A stretch of 64,000 nt of DNA from Albifimbria verrucaria. Taxonomy: Eukaryota; Ascomycota; Sordariomycetes; Hypocreales; Stachybotryaceae. The notes under the pieces are model-generated. The model was not told where the DNA came from. It made no database searches and saw only the letters and a list, made by a program, of their open reading frames with translations. The DNA is taken from contig JAHREC010000009.1 of NCBI GenBank assembly GCA_020081605.1, forward strand, positions 5,146,001 to 5,210,000, given 5' to 3'. Position numbers and translations under genes: made by a program. Shown in pieces: positions 20,469 to 31,620 of the stretch (positions are counted from its first letter, which is position 1; every line of letters begins with the position of its first letter).

Positions 20469-23254
20469 TTATATCGGTTCCCCTGCTATCGGACTCTCCT
20501 CTGAAGGAATCATGAATGGATGGGTCAGCGGCTTAGGTGGCCAGGGATCCAAGTTGCATACGCATTGAAACTCATGTGTACCTGAGCCCACGGACCTGGT
20601 GTTTTCTTGGCATATTTTATTGTCCCGCCTTAATTCAGAAGGGAGGGTAACAACAGCTGAAGAGTTAGGAGGTACCGTGAGGGTCATATGAAACTCGTTG
20701 TGAGCTGCTCCTCGTAGACTCCATGAGCACACGACCAGTCCATATGGACCATCGAAAGAAACCTTAGCACTTGTCAAATTACCACCCGGGACTGGTCGTA
20801 CACGAATGACTTTCCAGCCAGGTTCTAGAGGAGATATGCCACCAACAGAACCATGTAACCAATCCGCAACAGCACCCAAGGCGTAGTGGTTGAAACTCGT
20901 CATTTCCCAGGGTTGACTCGTCCATCCGACAGCATACTGTCCCAGCGTTCCCATATAGTCGTTGCTTGCCATTTGACTACGGGATATAGCCAGCTTGGGC
21001 ATCCTGTCTCCAAGAGCATGCGGTATGCGAGTTGAGGGCGACCGATGGCGGTCAATGCATGTGCTATCACTGGTGTTCCCGCGAACCCGGTGCTAATATG
21101 GAATCGAGCCGTGCGTACTAATTTCTCCAAGGAAGAAGCAGCAAACTCACGAGGTGCGTCTTCTTCCACTAGCAACCCGAACTGGATGGCCAGTGCGATA
21201 CCCGTCTGAGTATTGGACATGATATTTCCATCGGGTGTTAAGTAACGACGCTGAAACTGAGCCTTGTGCTTTTTCCCGGCTGATTCATATTCAGCTGCTA
21301 ACTCGGTCTTTCCGAGCACAGCACATAGTCGAGCGAATGCCAAAGTGACATGCGTGAGATAAGCATTGGCCACCAATATGCTATCGGTGGTAGCTTTGCC
21401 AGGGTCATCAGGAGGTGCATTCGGGTCAAGCCAGTCTCCCAGCTGGAAAATGTTAGGATCCCAAAGCCCATCGTCAGCTCTTTTTATACCATGATCAAGC
21501 CATGCCTTCATGCTTGCAAATTGACGCTCCAAGAGCTCTGTGTCAGAGCTATACTGATGAAGAACTTGTGGCGCCAAGATTGAAACGTCTCCCCACACAG
21601 CTTGAGAATCTGCCTCATGAGCCCAGTCTCGAGGCATCGCCTCCGGTACTACCAGTGGCACAACACCGTTAGCTCCTTCTCGCATCTGCTCTGCAGAAAC
21701 GTCTTCCAGCCAACTTCCAAGCATACCCAAAGTATCGTAAAGAAAGGTAGCCGTAGGGCAGAAGACCTGTAGATCACCGGTCCATCCAAGTCGCTCATCC
21801 CGCTGTGGGCAATCCGTTGGAATAGATACAAAGTTACCACGCATTGACCAGACAACATTGCTGTGCAGCTGGTTTACAGCGTCATTTGAGCACTCAAAGA
21901 AACCCCGGCGGGCCATATCCGTATGAATCACCGAGGCTTGGATGTTGGCAAGCTCATTTTCATCTCCTGACCAGCCATCAACCTGAGCATAGCGGAATCC
22001 ATGAAAGGTAAAACCAGGACTCCAGTTTTCAAGCACTTGGCCTTTGGATCCGATTATAATATCTGTAGCTTTTGCGATTCTCAGTGGTCGAGTACTGAGT
22101 TCTCCGTCTTCCATGACTTCCGCATGACGGAGGGTGATTGTGTCTGCATTTAGAAACTCGAGGCGGGGAATCTCGAGGAATCCCACAAGATTCTGACCAA
22201 AGTCGAGGATAGTTTTGCCACTTTTGCTTTTGAAAACTTCCTTGCAGCGTACCTTCTCTGTGATGCGTACGGGTGGTGCGTCTGGCGCCACCAATTTGGC
22301 TGATGTTCTTGGTAGGATTCTCGTGCCAAATGTTGTGTCGACGGACCATTGGCTCTCAGAATCTCTCCATCCGATAGTTTCCTTTGCAAAGTCGTACACC
22401 TCCCCGTCATAAATCTCGCTAGAAACAATTGCGCTGGGCGTAGAATCCCATGTATCATCCGAAACGAGTGTCCAGCTTGGGGCAGGGTCGTGAGAGGTGG
22501 CATAGACTTCCAACTGAGCGAAGAGGGCAATCTCATTGCCATAGCGAAAACGCTCGCCACCACCAAAGCCAAGTCTCCTGGCATACCAGCCTTCGGCAAT
22601 CTCGGCGCAAATTATATTCGTCCGACCAGGAAGAAGCAAAGATGTGACGTCGAGAACTCTGTACGGAAGCCTATGTGCATAACTCGTCCAACCAGGAGCA
22701 AGGCACTCGTCACTGACAGGTTTCCCGTTAATACAGGCATTGAATACACCTAGACCTGTGATGTAAAGACGACCTTTGATTTCAGAGCCGGGCCTGAATT
22801 CATCAGGCAGGTTGAAGGCCTTCCTCATTCTGACAGGTTGCAACGGTCCATGAGGGTTACTTTGATGAGTCGACGAAATAAAATTAGCTCTGAAATCCTC
22901 CTGGGAAAGGAGCGCAGCCTCGACCGTGGCATAAGGGGACCATTCGGAGGGCTCATGAGCTCTGTTGGGGCTTCCACCATAACTTCGAACGCGGACAATG
23001 GCAGCCTCTCGGGACGCCAGCGATCGTGCAGGCCAAGGGACAAGGACCGATTGATCACTCTCGACAAGGAAAGTTTCGAGCTTTTGTGGATTAGAGGCGA
23101 ATGCAATTTCGATCTCGTAGGCTGTCTGTTTCCACTGAGGAGCTGTGGTAGGTCCGGTCCCGAATCGCCACGAAATCCGAGGCCTGGGGTGCTCAACACC
23201 TAGACCATTATGGTGGTGTTCAAATATCGGCGCTGTAAGTGTCGGATGAGACAT
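20469..23254 (-). CDS. Alpha-L-rhamnosidase (GH78), cytosolic type
   Basis: The start MSHPTLTAPIFEHHHNGLG at 23254 has no signal peptide, so the enzyme is probably intracellular. The order of domains is that of bacterial-type GH78: N-terminal beta domains (YITGLGVFNACINGK, LAPGWTSYAHRLPY), then the alpha/alpha barrel with the catalytic-acid region DCPQRDERLGWTGDLQVF (about 21820-21770), RDWAHEADSQAVWGD and QLGDWLDPNAP, and a C-terminal beta domain (HYALGAVADWLHGSVGGI, then LEPGWKVIRVRP). The total is about 928 residues with no intron. One base is missing in the C/G run at 20906-20908, where NPG should run into EMTSFNHYALG. Just before it (YPVVKWQATTIW) the reading is one residue longer than the usual YPVTMGATTIW, so this spot deserves re-reading. 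The enzyme cuts terminal L-rhamnose from glycosides such as flavonoid rutinosides. Confidence 0.88.
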
Positions 23255-23858
23255 GATGACGGCGCGCTATTTGAGCTACAAGGAAGATTGATGGTGTACG
23301 ACTCAACCACACTGCATGTTGCAATTACCGTGAGACAGTTAACGTTAGTTTATATGTTAGAAACCACCTCGGTGCTTTGATAGCCCGGGACAGGTAAGCT
23401 GGGGATCAGCCTGTGGGGAAGAGGATACCTGAACTGATCCTAAAACAGCAACGCGCTGAGGAGCATCACCTCCCATGCTTTAGGCTGCGGTAATTGGTAT
23501 TGCTACACTAGTCTAGTTTCTCATTGGAGGGCTCGTATTGCTATAAGCATTAGGCAAAAACGAGAACCGCGGATTGCCTATACTTTAAGTGTATACACGG
23601 ATATTGGGTACAAAATCATGTTTATTACCATTTAACCATTCTATTAATAATCTCAGTAATTGTGTTTTTGTCCTTCGTAGCCTCCCTGGAGTCTTTTCCG
23701 AACTGTTATCGAACATTCCGAGGCATTTAGTCTCAGTTACCACCCACCCCCGTGGCCCTCTCTGTGATTCATTTCACCGGGACGCATCGGTGAGAGTATC
23801 AGAACGTTTTTACAGCTTATTTACTGATGACGAACCAAGCGATACCGGGTTCAGTATC
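23255..23858. other. Intergenic, no gene seen
   Basis: This is the 5' region of the rhamnosidase gene and the 3' region of the next gene on the same strand. It is AT-rich. Confidence 0.5.
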
Positions 23859-25092
23859 TCAATAAGCTGATACGTCGGTAATGAGAATAGCGGGAACTCC
23901 TGGCTGATTGTTCTCACATGCCAGTTTGATAGTGAATAGAGGATCATATGTGAGTTGAACGTCCACGGGAACTCCTTCGTAACTCTGCCAAATTCCAGAT
24001 TGCGATTCATCATCTGCAACCAGTACAATATCATCAGGAGACCGATTAGTCGCCACTCGGATTGTACATCCTTCTGAAGCGCCGGTGAATTGGAATTTGA
24101 ACCGAACATTGATCGTAACCACTGGCGGTGGGTCCCCACACGAGGGTAGGTAATTGTTTAGATACACTTGCGCGTAAGACGTCTGGGAGGGGATCAACGC
24201 AAACGCATAAGGATGGTCATCTAGGCCTTCAACAGCAATCGTTGAACTGTCGGCTGTCACCTGATCGGAGATGTACCAGGGAGCTGCCGTACCATCGCCA
24301 AAATCACGATTTGGTAGGTCCATACAAGTTTGTGATGCGGCCGGGGATGTGGTAGTCGAAGAGGTGGTGGAAAGTATGGATGAACGTGTTGTCGAATGGG
24401 TAGAGGATAGTGGAGGGTTCAAAGAGGTCCCTCCAAAGGGACGAGTTTCTTGGTATGGACTTGTAGTTGATGATGTTGTTACCGAGAAAGAAGCTGTACT
24501 TAACGAAGCCCTCGATTTCGAACTATGAGCCGAGTGGCTGCTGGAGGATTTTCTCGATGATGCAATCTGACGACTGCTAGAAGTTCCGGGAACAAGAGCT
24601 GTTGACGATTTCCTCGAGAAAGAGGATTTTGATTTAGTTTTTGGAATTAACCCTGTTGATTTGGTCGAAGACAACTTGCTTCGTGGTCGTGTCGTGGTAG
24701 TTGCCTTCCCACCGTGGCTGATCGAAGACGTGATTTTATCGGGAAGTGCATGTTTCTGGGTTTTTATTGTGACATGTTTCGGGTCGTCAGGCTTGGCGGT
24801 ATAACCTGAGATTTCTTTGTGGCCAAAAGTCTTTGGGCAGCGAAAGGAGTACACGTCTTCCTTTCACACTCGGTGTATGTCCTATAGATGCACGTTAGGC
24901 CTACACATCTTCAACAGCATGATGGCCAAACCATCTTCGGCCTTCCACTTACCATTGGATCGCGGTAGAAGTGGTAACACCAGCACAAATTATCTCAATT
25001 GGTTGAGATCCCACGAATACAGCGAGTTCGCATGCCTGTAATGAATGCAGAAATCTGCTGAAAGCTACCACTGTTAAAAGAGAGTGTTTCAT
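23859..25092 (-). CDS. Secreted Ser/Thr-rich protein with C-terminal carbohydrate-binding-like domain
   Basis: Exon 1 starts at 25092 with a signal peptide (MKHSLLTVVAFSRFLHSLQA) and a short Cys-containing segment. A GTAAGT...ATAG intron (about 24948-24880) leads to exon 2. One base is missing in the C/G pair at 24860-24861; with it the reading runs into YSFRCPKTFGH. Next is a stalk of about 130 residues made mostly of Ser, Thr, Lys and Arg (24700-24340), likely O-glycosylated. The C-terminal 155 residues begin with CMDLPNRDFGDGTAAPW, a pattern typical of galactose-binding-like beta-sandwich modules, and contain three more Cys and many beta strands (VVTINVRFKFQF, GCTIRVATN). It is probably a wall-attached or matrix protein that binds sugar. 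No catalytic site is seen. Confidence 0.68.
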
Positions 25093-25946
25093 AGCGTGTG
25101 GAACGCAGAAAAGTCGCGAAATTTTATGGCATGTGACGAGAGGGGCGTGATCCAGTGATATCAAGCAAATCAGAGTGGATTGGGTTGAAGGATAATTTAT
25201 CAGTTCCTACGCAAAACCAGGTTTTCATGTTCTCTGAGCTTAGATGCGGCTTACTGTTATATATATATATATATCCTTGTCCTGCGATATGCTACGCGTC
25301 CACTTGTTGAAATTAACATTCCAACTACGCGCAATTTGAAGATTCGAAGTCCTTCCGAACTCCATACTACGACAAAAAATGCTCCACTATTTGCAATTTC
25401 GTAGCACAGGGAACGGCAATGGGGTGCTCACAATGACGAGTTTCCACATCATGTCTCATGATGGTCTGAACCCTTATAAATACGGTGCCGCGACAGCTTG
25501 CGTGCGGGATTCATTACCACAGGACTAGCGCCTGTTGGATCTCAGTATGTCTTACTTGTTTGCACTGCCGTTTGGGGAGCAACGCAGAACAATCAAGCGG
25601 TCACATACGTGGATGACTGATGTCCCTGCAATGAGCAGCTGGCCATGGGAAGAGTGGTCATAATCTTCCGAGCAGCTAGAGCATAATTAACAGATATTAT
25701 TAATTCATCGCCAATTATAGGATTCAGCACGTCGGTACGACATGAGGCGCGGCCTTATGTAACCCGACATCCAGTGGCCAGGACGCTGCGGAGTATTCCT
25801 CCACTTTAGGCAGCAGTCAGCGTTCATATAGACCTGTTAAGTGACATGAATTATGCCCAAAGGATTAGATCAAGCTCAATAATCTAACCCACAGGACACC
25901 CTAAGAGGCTAGGTCTTCCCAAGCGAGCAGAATATCACGTTTCAAC
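25093..25946. other. Intergenic, no gene seen
   Basis: This lies between two divergently transcribed genes and should hold both promoters. It contains a (TA)n run. Nothing else is recognised. Confidence 0.5.
25258..25274. repeat. (TA)n microsatellite
   Basis: A 17-base pure TA run about 165 bases upstream of the secreted Ser/Thr-rich gene. Confidence 0.9.
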
Positions 25947-26886
25947 ATGAGCTCAGCTTCAGATCAGGAGCTTTTGATCGGCCATATTCCGGAAGTAACC
26001 CGGCAGGGTGACCTCAGCGAGCTTTGGGCCTATATTCAGCAAGGTGTATCGATTATTCACTCTGACCCGGATATCAAGCTGTCCGCGGCTGCTGTAGGTG
26101 GTCCTGTTCTTGATAAGTTATTGGGCACTGACCACGCGTTAGTTTATGGACTTGCATACGTATGATCAAATGATGCACGCATTCAATTACTAACTGACCT
26201 CGTTTAGGGCTATCTGGAGGTTTATCACCCACAAGGCAGGCGACAATCGCATCGGGTCAAGGGGTAAGAGAATGTACCAACAACGCAATCAATGGTATAT
26301 CCTAATCACTCCTATAGTTGAGGCAGGCCAAGGTCTTTACCGGCGGTTATCTGAGTTTCTCACACATCATCTCCGAGACACTTTAAATGACCTACAAGTC
26401 TACGAGGGAGACACTCTGCTTGAAGTTTACCTCAATACCAAGGACAAGTTCCATAAAGCTGCCAAGCGAGTCGACATTCTGTTTCGCAGCCTCAATCAAC
26501 ATTGGGTTAAACGCTCAGTCGAGGAAGGCAAACAGGGTATATACGATGTCCGTATTCTTCATTTTGTGAAATGGCGTTCAGATTTATGGGAGAAGGTATC
26601 TGATCGACTCATTAATTTTACACGAGAGGACCTGGAAAGCCAAAGTCACGAAGAAATGGGAGATAGCGTAAACAATAGGCTGGTGCAACCTCTTACTGCT
26701 TTACATCTCGTCGACAGCCCCTCTCATGATAACCGCCAGGACATTCGTTATGGCTTAGAGAAGCCATTCGAAAAGGAAATTCGAGCTTTTAATAACCAAA
26801 TCAGCAAATGGGTGCGGCAGGATGCGCAGCGGCTTCCTGTCACAGCATCGACAGACACGCAGGTTCATCAACATGCAGAAGATTGA
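25947..26886 (+). CDS. Cullin N-terminal-domain protein lacking the catalytic half
   Basis: The exons are 25947-26159, 26208-26263 and 26318-26886. After a short N-terminus comes the first cullin repeat pattern: YGLAY-GYLEVY, GQGLYRRLSEFLTHHLRDTL, LLEVYLNTKDKFHKAAKRVD, LFRSLNQHWVKRSVEEGKQG, VRILHFVKWRSDLW and EKPFEKEIRAF. Spacing and key residues follow CUL1, including the LNxHWVKR and GIYDVxxLxxVxW stretches. In CUL1 this part contacts SKP1 and F-box proteins. The protein stops about 30 residues later; the remaining cullin repeats, the RBX1-binding homology domain and the neddylation site are absent, and they are not found in the next 900 bases. The exon 2/3 junction is out of phase as sequenced, so the exact splice or sequence there is uncertain. 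It could be a truncated duplicate or a decoy adaptor. Confidence 0.65.
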
Positions 26887-27765
26887 GATTTAATTCAGTG
26901 CAACTCCTTGGCAAAGTTCCCAGAACTCTATGCTTAAGTATCTGTGATATCACATATTTAGGAAAAGATAATATTTATGGTGGAAAAAGCGTCTGTAATG
27001 GGTTTATTGTCATGATATGCTGCGGCTCTCTACTATCCTATTTGCATTTACAGTATTGAAAACTGGCAAGGGTAGCTTATCCAGAATATGACTTCTTGCT
27101 ACCCCTATTAGAACACCACTGCTTAGTTGTAAACTGTTAATGATGACCAGTTGTGGTGATATACTGTAAGGATTCAGTGCATCTTCTTGACCTACAATGC
27201 TGAGGCTTGTTGCATCCTTTACTGATTGGCCAAGTTGTGTATATGGAGCACACACGCAGGCCAACTACCACACCAAACCGTTTTTTCTTATTCTTCAATA
27301 ATATTCAAACGCTATAATAAATAAGCATATGATTCAAGATTAAGGAATAGCAGAAGATAGTTAGCGAGGTGATGGATGCGTGGGGACTAATAAGTTAAAA
27401 ACCACTAAAGGGTCACAATCTTTGAGATATTGAAGATGGGAGCCCAAACGCATTTGGAGGAGGATAAATCGGGTACTGAGGAATAGGGTGTCCTTAACAA
27501 TCAGTCAGTTGTTGTGGCTGTGAATATGGCTGGGTGATATTATGCCACCATAACGCCACTCCGCGTAAGTATACCATGCTCTACTCCCAGAGCCCATCCT
27601 CCTTCACTTATCCCCACGAATGGCGAAAGACAGTCTAATAATCGCCTTACTCATATTTGTTCTTTGGTTAAAGCTTGGGTACCCAGCGTCTAAGAACATA
27701 GCGAGAATAGAACAAGCTGCAATTCTCATCGCCAAACCCAACTCATTTCCTCCAACTACTACAAT
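26887..27765. other. Intergenic, no gene seen
   Basis: AT-rich. I searched it for the missing C-terminal part of the cullin and saw none. The last 100 bases are the promoter of the protease gene. Confidence 0.5.
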
Positions 27766-29357
27766 ATGGTGAGAAGACTAATCGCAGACGAGGATGTTGC
27801 CGAGGAATATAAGAAACTCAAGCACTCGGAGCCTAGCATCGGTCTCGCCTTTTCCAACACAGCACTCGCCAGCTCCTCAGTAGTCAAGTTGTCGTTTCAA
27901 AAGAACACCACTAGTAAGTCGATCCTACTAGGTTCTTGGCTCTCAAATCGCAACCAGAAGAGAAGCAGCTTACTCGCAGTATTGCACAGGCTCTCCAAAA
28001 TCCGGGAATGGTTTCTTCATACATATCCCAGGCGCCTCAAAGGATGTCGTGTTGACGGCGGGCCATAACCTCATTGATATCGGGACCAAAACAGTCTATT
28101 CCCAGATTTCGGTGAGCTTTCTTGACACTACGCGCCACCAGTTCGTCCAGCGTATGATTTCTCACGATGCCATCCACATCTGCCCAACTTTCAAAGACAA
28201 CCCGACAGAACAAGTGCGGGATCCAGAAGCGCGCAACGACTACGGTGTTGTACTCCTCGACCGTGAAGACGGACACCCTCCACATTGTGCTTTTGGTTTC
28301 AGCACCCTCATGGGCGATCGTAAGGAGATACGGGGTGATATTTCAATTACGGGTTACCAAGCTGGCTCGAACACACTTCCTGTCTCTAGCTCCGGTCCGT
28401 GTGTTTACCCCATCGTGACCGGGGACCAGCTGGAATACGGTACCAAGACTGAAGCGGGCATCAGCGGAGCCCCGCGTGGATAGGATACAATGGTCTCTTG
28501 ACAGCTGTGGCAGTGCAGTGAGTAAACGAGTTCCACAAACCCTGCCCTCCCCTATCCTACATGCAAGACCAAGAAGCTCAGCTGCCTTTACTGCAGCAAC
28601 TATGGACCTCAAGGGTCAGTACGTTACAACCGTGGCTCGCGGATTAACCACAAGCTCCTACGCGATGTCTTTGGATGGGCTGGCGTTGGATGCCAGGGTT
28701 GTCGCCTGCAGGTCCATAGCCTTGAAGCGCCCCAACCCGACACCCCTCTGTCTCGCTTACTCTGAAGAAGATGCACGGCTAGTAGTCGTGGTTGAAAAGG
28801 TTCTGGATGACCCACTACGAATGTCCTTCGACTTGTGGCCCGTCTACGCACCACCCGTGTGTGAGGGGATAGAGCGCGCGCCACTGTTCGCCTTGCGTTG
28901 CCTGAGCAAATGGGTATCATGGAATCTTGCCAAAGCTGAAGCCACTCTGGTGGAGGAGCTGCACGATTCCTGCATGGTTCGAGTCATCGTAGAGGAGGAT
29001 GGGGGCTTGGAGAGAGGTCAGCCGATACGATTCGTTTTGGAGTACAACGGAGAGCTCAAAGTTGCCGTGGTGAAAACAGACATGATGAAGAAATTTCAGC
29101 TCGAGATGGAAGGCGAGGAGTTCTCGGGCCTATGCTTTGAGGATTACTTCGAAGGAGAGCCGGGTGATGAGGTTCGTTATATCCTTACTATTTCTTTCTT
29201 CCGTCCATCTACCCACGGTCACTCCCCTCACCATTCAGCTTCTTGTCACCCATTTCCATCTGGATCTCGGCTGTTTCCTCCCGCTATATTCAAGTACATT
29301 GTCTTGCCGGAGCTGACATCTATACAGCAGCTATTCAATGAGTTCGCGTTAAAATAG
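27766..29357 (+). CDS. Trypsin-like serine protease (S1 fold) with C-terminal extension
   Basis: Exons: 27766-27913, 27990-28517, 28597 to about 29170, and a last exon from about 29331 to 29357. No signal peptide is seen (MVRRLIADEDVAEEYKKLKH), so it is probably intracellular. The triad motifs are VLTAGHN (His near 28064), NDYGVVLLD (Asp near 28238) and GISGAP (Ser near 28462). The last is followed by AWIGYNGLLTAVAVHNYG once one C is added in the run 28470-28473. A second frame change near 28720-28730 fits one extra C in a C4 run. The region after the protease fold (about 190 residues) is acidic and Val-rich and is not recognised. Fungal proteins of this type are common in accessory regions; their substrates are unknown. 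The neighbours are a lectin-like and an ankyrin-vWFA gene. Confidence 0.7.
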
Positions 29358-30002
29358 TCAATACAGCTTAGCATCATCCTACGCATGTCTCATATTACTC
29401 TGCTTGTAGCATTTCTTGCGTAACATATGCGGAAAAAAGGAGCAAACACCAAGCTCGGGACTGGCAATAAAAGCTACGTTAGTGGGCGCTTCAAATGCCG
29501 TGAGATGGTATTGTTGCCTAGCAAAGCCACCCTGCCCTTTCAGATAGCCTGCAGAGAGCTGAAACCCCAAAATATGGTATAGAGGGTTAAAAGATGAGGA
29601 GCAATGCTGCCTTCCCGTATCACACCGAAAGGATGCCAATACCAATCACAGTCCGTAGAAGCAATGTAATTACCTGCTTTTGTTCTTGTGATAGCTGTGC
29701 ATGATGTAACTCTAACCGCTGAGAATGAAAATGGTAGGTAATGGCTCGGACACGTACCCAGACTGTCTGAGCGCTTGCAGCAGATTGAAAGAGGGATGCA
29801 TCACCAGTCTTGGCGAGCGGGATACATGCATATCAGCCACTGAGAGCCGTTGGCGATTTCTTGCGTCACAATCAAGTTCATCATAGTACCTGTCTGTGCT
29901 CGGTAGTCAGCCTTAAGTACTGTTACCAAAAGTGAAACACGCGTAATATATATTGAATCAAGTAGCAGTAGAACTATCCACGCCCCTCGCTTATGACTGA
30001 GT
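29358..30002. other. Intergenic, no gene seen
   Basis: This holds the 3' ends of two convergent genes. Short frames on the minus strand (29379-29645, 29801-30100) show no domain. Confidence 0.5.
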
Positions 30003-31329
30003 CTAGAACCGATAGAGGTACCACCAGGCGTACAGTCCTGATGAACCCAGCGAATTATTGCTCCCATAGTTGCCGCCATAGTTCCCATAGCGTCCCCCAA
30101 TCCTGCCGGAATTGCCGGCGTTTCTTCCCCGGTTGTAAGTGCCGCTGTTTGACCAGGGGCTGAAGTTCCCGTTCAAGTTCATGTTTCCGTGAACATTAAA
30201 TGTGTATGAGTCCTGCGCCGACTTACTTGGCGTAAAGACATCACCTTTCACTGTACCCAGCTCTGTCTTTTCGCCGCTGCTAGTTACAAGCACCAAGCTA
30301 TCTCCAGCAAGGGCACACACTTGGACAAGCTGAGACTCCTGGTCATGCGTCACCGCCATGGTGGTGGCCGCGAGGTCGAGCTTCGAATTTGGAATTGTTC
30401 CGCCTACATTACCAGGAAACTACATGTGAGTGAGAGCGTTGCCAAGAGGGGATATATGCGGTGTAGCACAGTGCTTACCTTGCCAATTTCCCGTACTGAA
30501 GTCAAGAGCTTGATAATCGATGTCTCCGTTCATGCCAGTGAAGTGCACGTAAAACTTGGCGCCTGATAGTGAGGCGAACAATGCAGATCCTGCAGGGACT
30601 GTCACCTGCAGAGGTGGGTCTTGCTGCCACAAGTCGGTTTCCTCGGAGTAGCTGATGGGTGTGATACGGCCCTCGGGATCCTGGTAGACTAATGTTGTAC
30701 AGAAAGGCGTAGAGATACCCCTAGCTTGCTGGAAGGATGAACAGTAGGCGTATCAAGTCCCTTGAACGACTCCTCCTGCCATTTCTTACCGTTGTGGATG
30801 TAGTATTTGAGTTGGTTCTGCTTGTTGATACAGAAAACGATACGCTACATCGGATTTATCTGTTAACATCCGCTAAGAGACCAAGTACATTAACGATCAC
30901 AACTGACCTTTGCTTTTGGTGAGGGAAGCCTTGGTTGAGAGTCGTGCTGTTCTGTAGCGGTCTCTGTACCCTCTGGTGGAGGTGGGGGCGCTTCTGGGGT
31001 CACAAAGTACAAGGCGGAGTCTTGGATCTGACGTTGGAGCAAACAAAGATTTGATTGCCGAGTTGTTCTCCATTCCAGACTCTCTCTACGAGCTTGTTAG
31101 ATACTTCGACGAGTAGTCTGGTAGTGTTCTCTCCTTGAGAAGCATATCCAGCAGCTTGTAGCGAGCGAGCGAGAGTCTTCAGCTGGGTACTCATGTTTGC
31201 TTCTCCGTTATCGTGGATGTGACTGACAGTTGAGTCTCCTAACAAGAAAGGGGTTATGTCTTCGGTTCTTATGCTTCTCTTGATCTGGGCTGCATCCTTG
31301 TCAGCGCCGAGCTCGGCTCCCATTTCCAT
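30003..31329 (-). CDS. Fungal lectin / beta-propeller-like protein with Gly-Asn-rich tail
   Basis: Exons: 31329-30908, 30844-30479, 30403-30003. The N-terminal 110 residues (MEMGAELGADKDAAQIKRS on) form an unrecognised, probably alpha-helical domain ending in a Pro-rich linker. The middle has blade-like segments: FCINKQNQLKYYIHNGKKW, then TLVYQDPEGRITPISYSE, then KFYVHFTGMNGDIDYQALDF. This Y-x-D-x-x-G-x-I and W pattern is like fungal fucose-lectin-type propellers. The C-terminus is a Gly/Asn/Tyr/Ser-rich tail (NYGGNYGSNNSLGSSG), probably disordered. Two one-base losses are inferred, near 31030 and near 30712. The last intron uses the acceptor AATGTAG at 30404-30410, which alone keeps the frame. 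There is no signal peptide. It is divergent from, and only 291 bases away from, the ankyrin-vWFA gene, so the two may share a control region. Confidence 0.6.
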
Positions 31330-31620
31330 CTATCAAGGCGATGCGGACCAATTCGTAAGCCTCATGTCTCCGAGTACGCCGTTTCCGTATATTAAGGCAA
31401 CTATCCGAGGTGCATGAGTGTATATGTACAAGTTCCTAGCTGGACACCTGTGGTGTATACTGGCAGTACAACGTAAGTTAGTAGTAGAATGTCTCACTCG
31501 CATCAACCTCCTCTTTAACCGGAACAAACTCAAAACCCACCACAAGATACCACAGGCAGATTTCGTGTTCTTCTCCGTTTGAAGAACTCTATATCTTCAG
31601 ATATTTCCGATTACGCAACT
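31330..31620. promoter_or_regulatory. Shared divergent promoter region
   Basis: These 291 bases lie between the starts of two outward-facing genes and must hold both promoters. No specific site is recognised. Confidence 0.45.
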
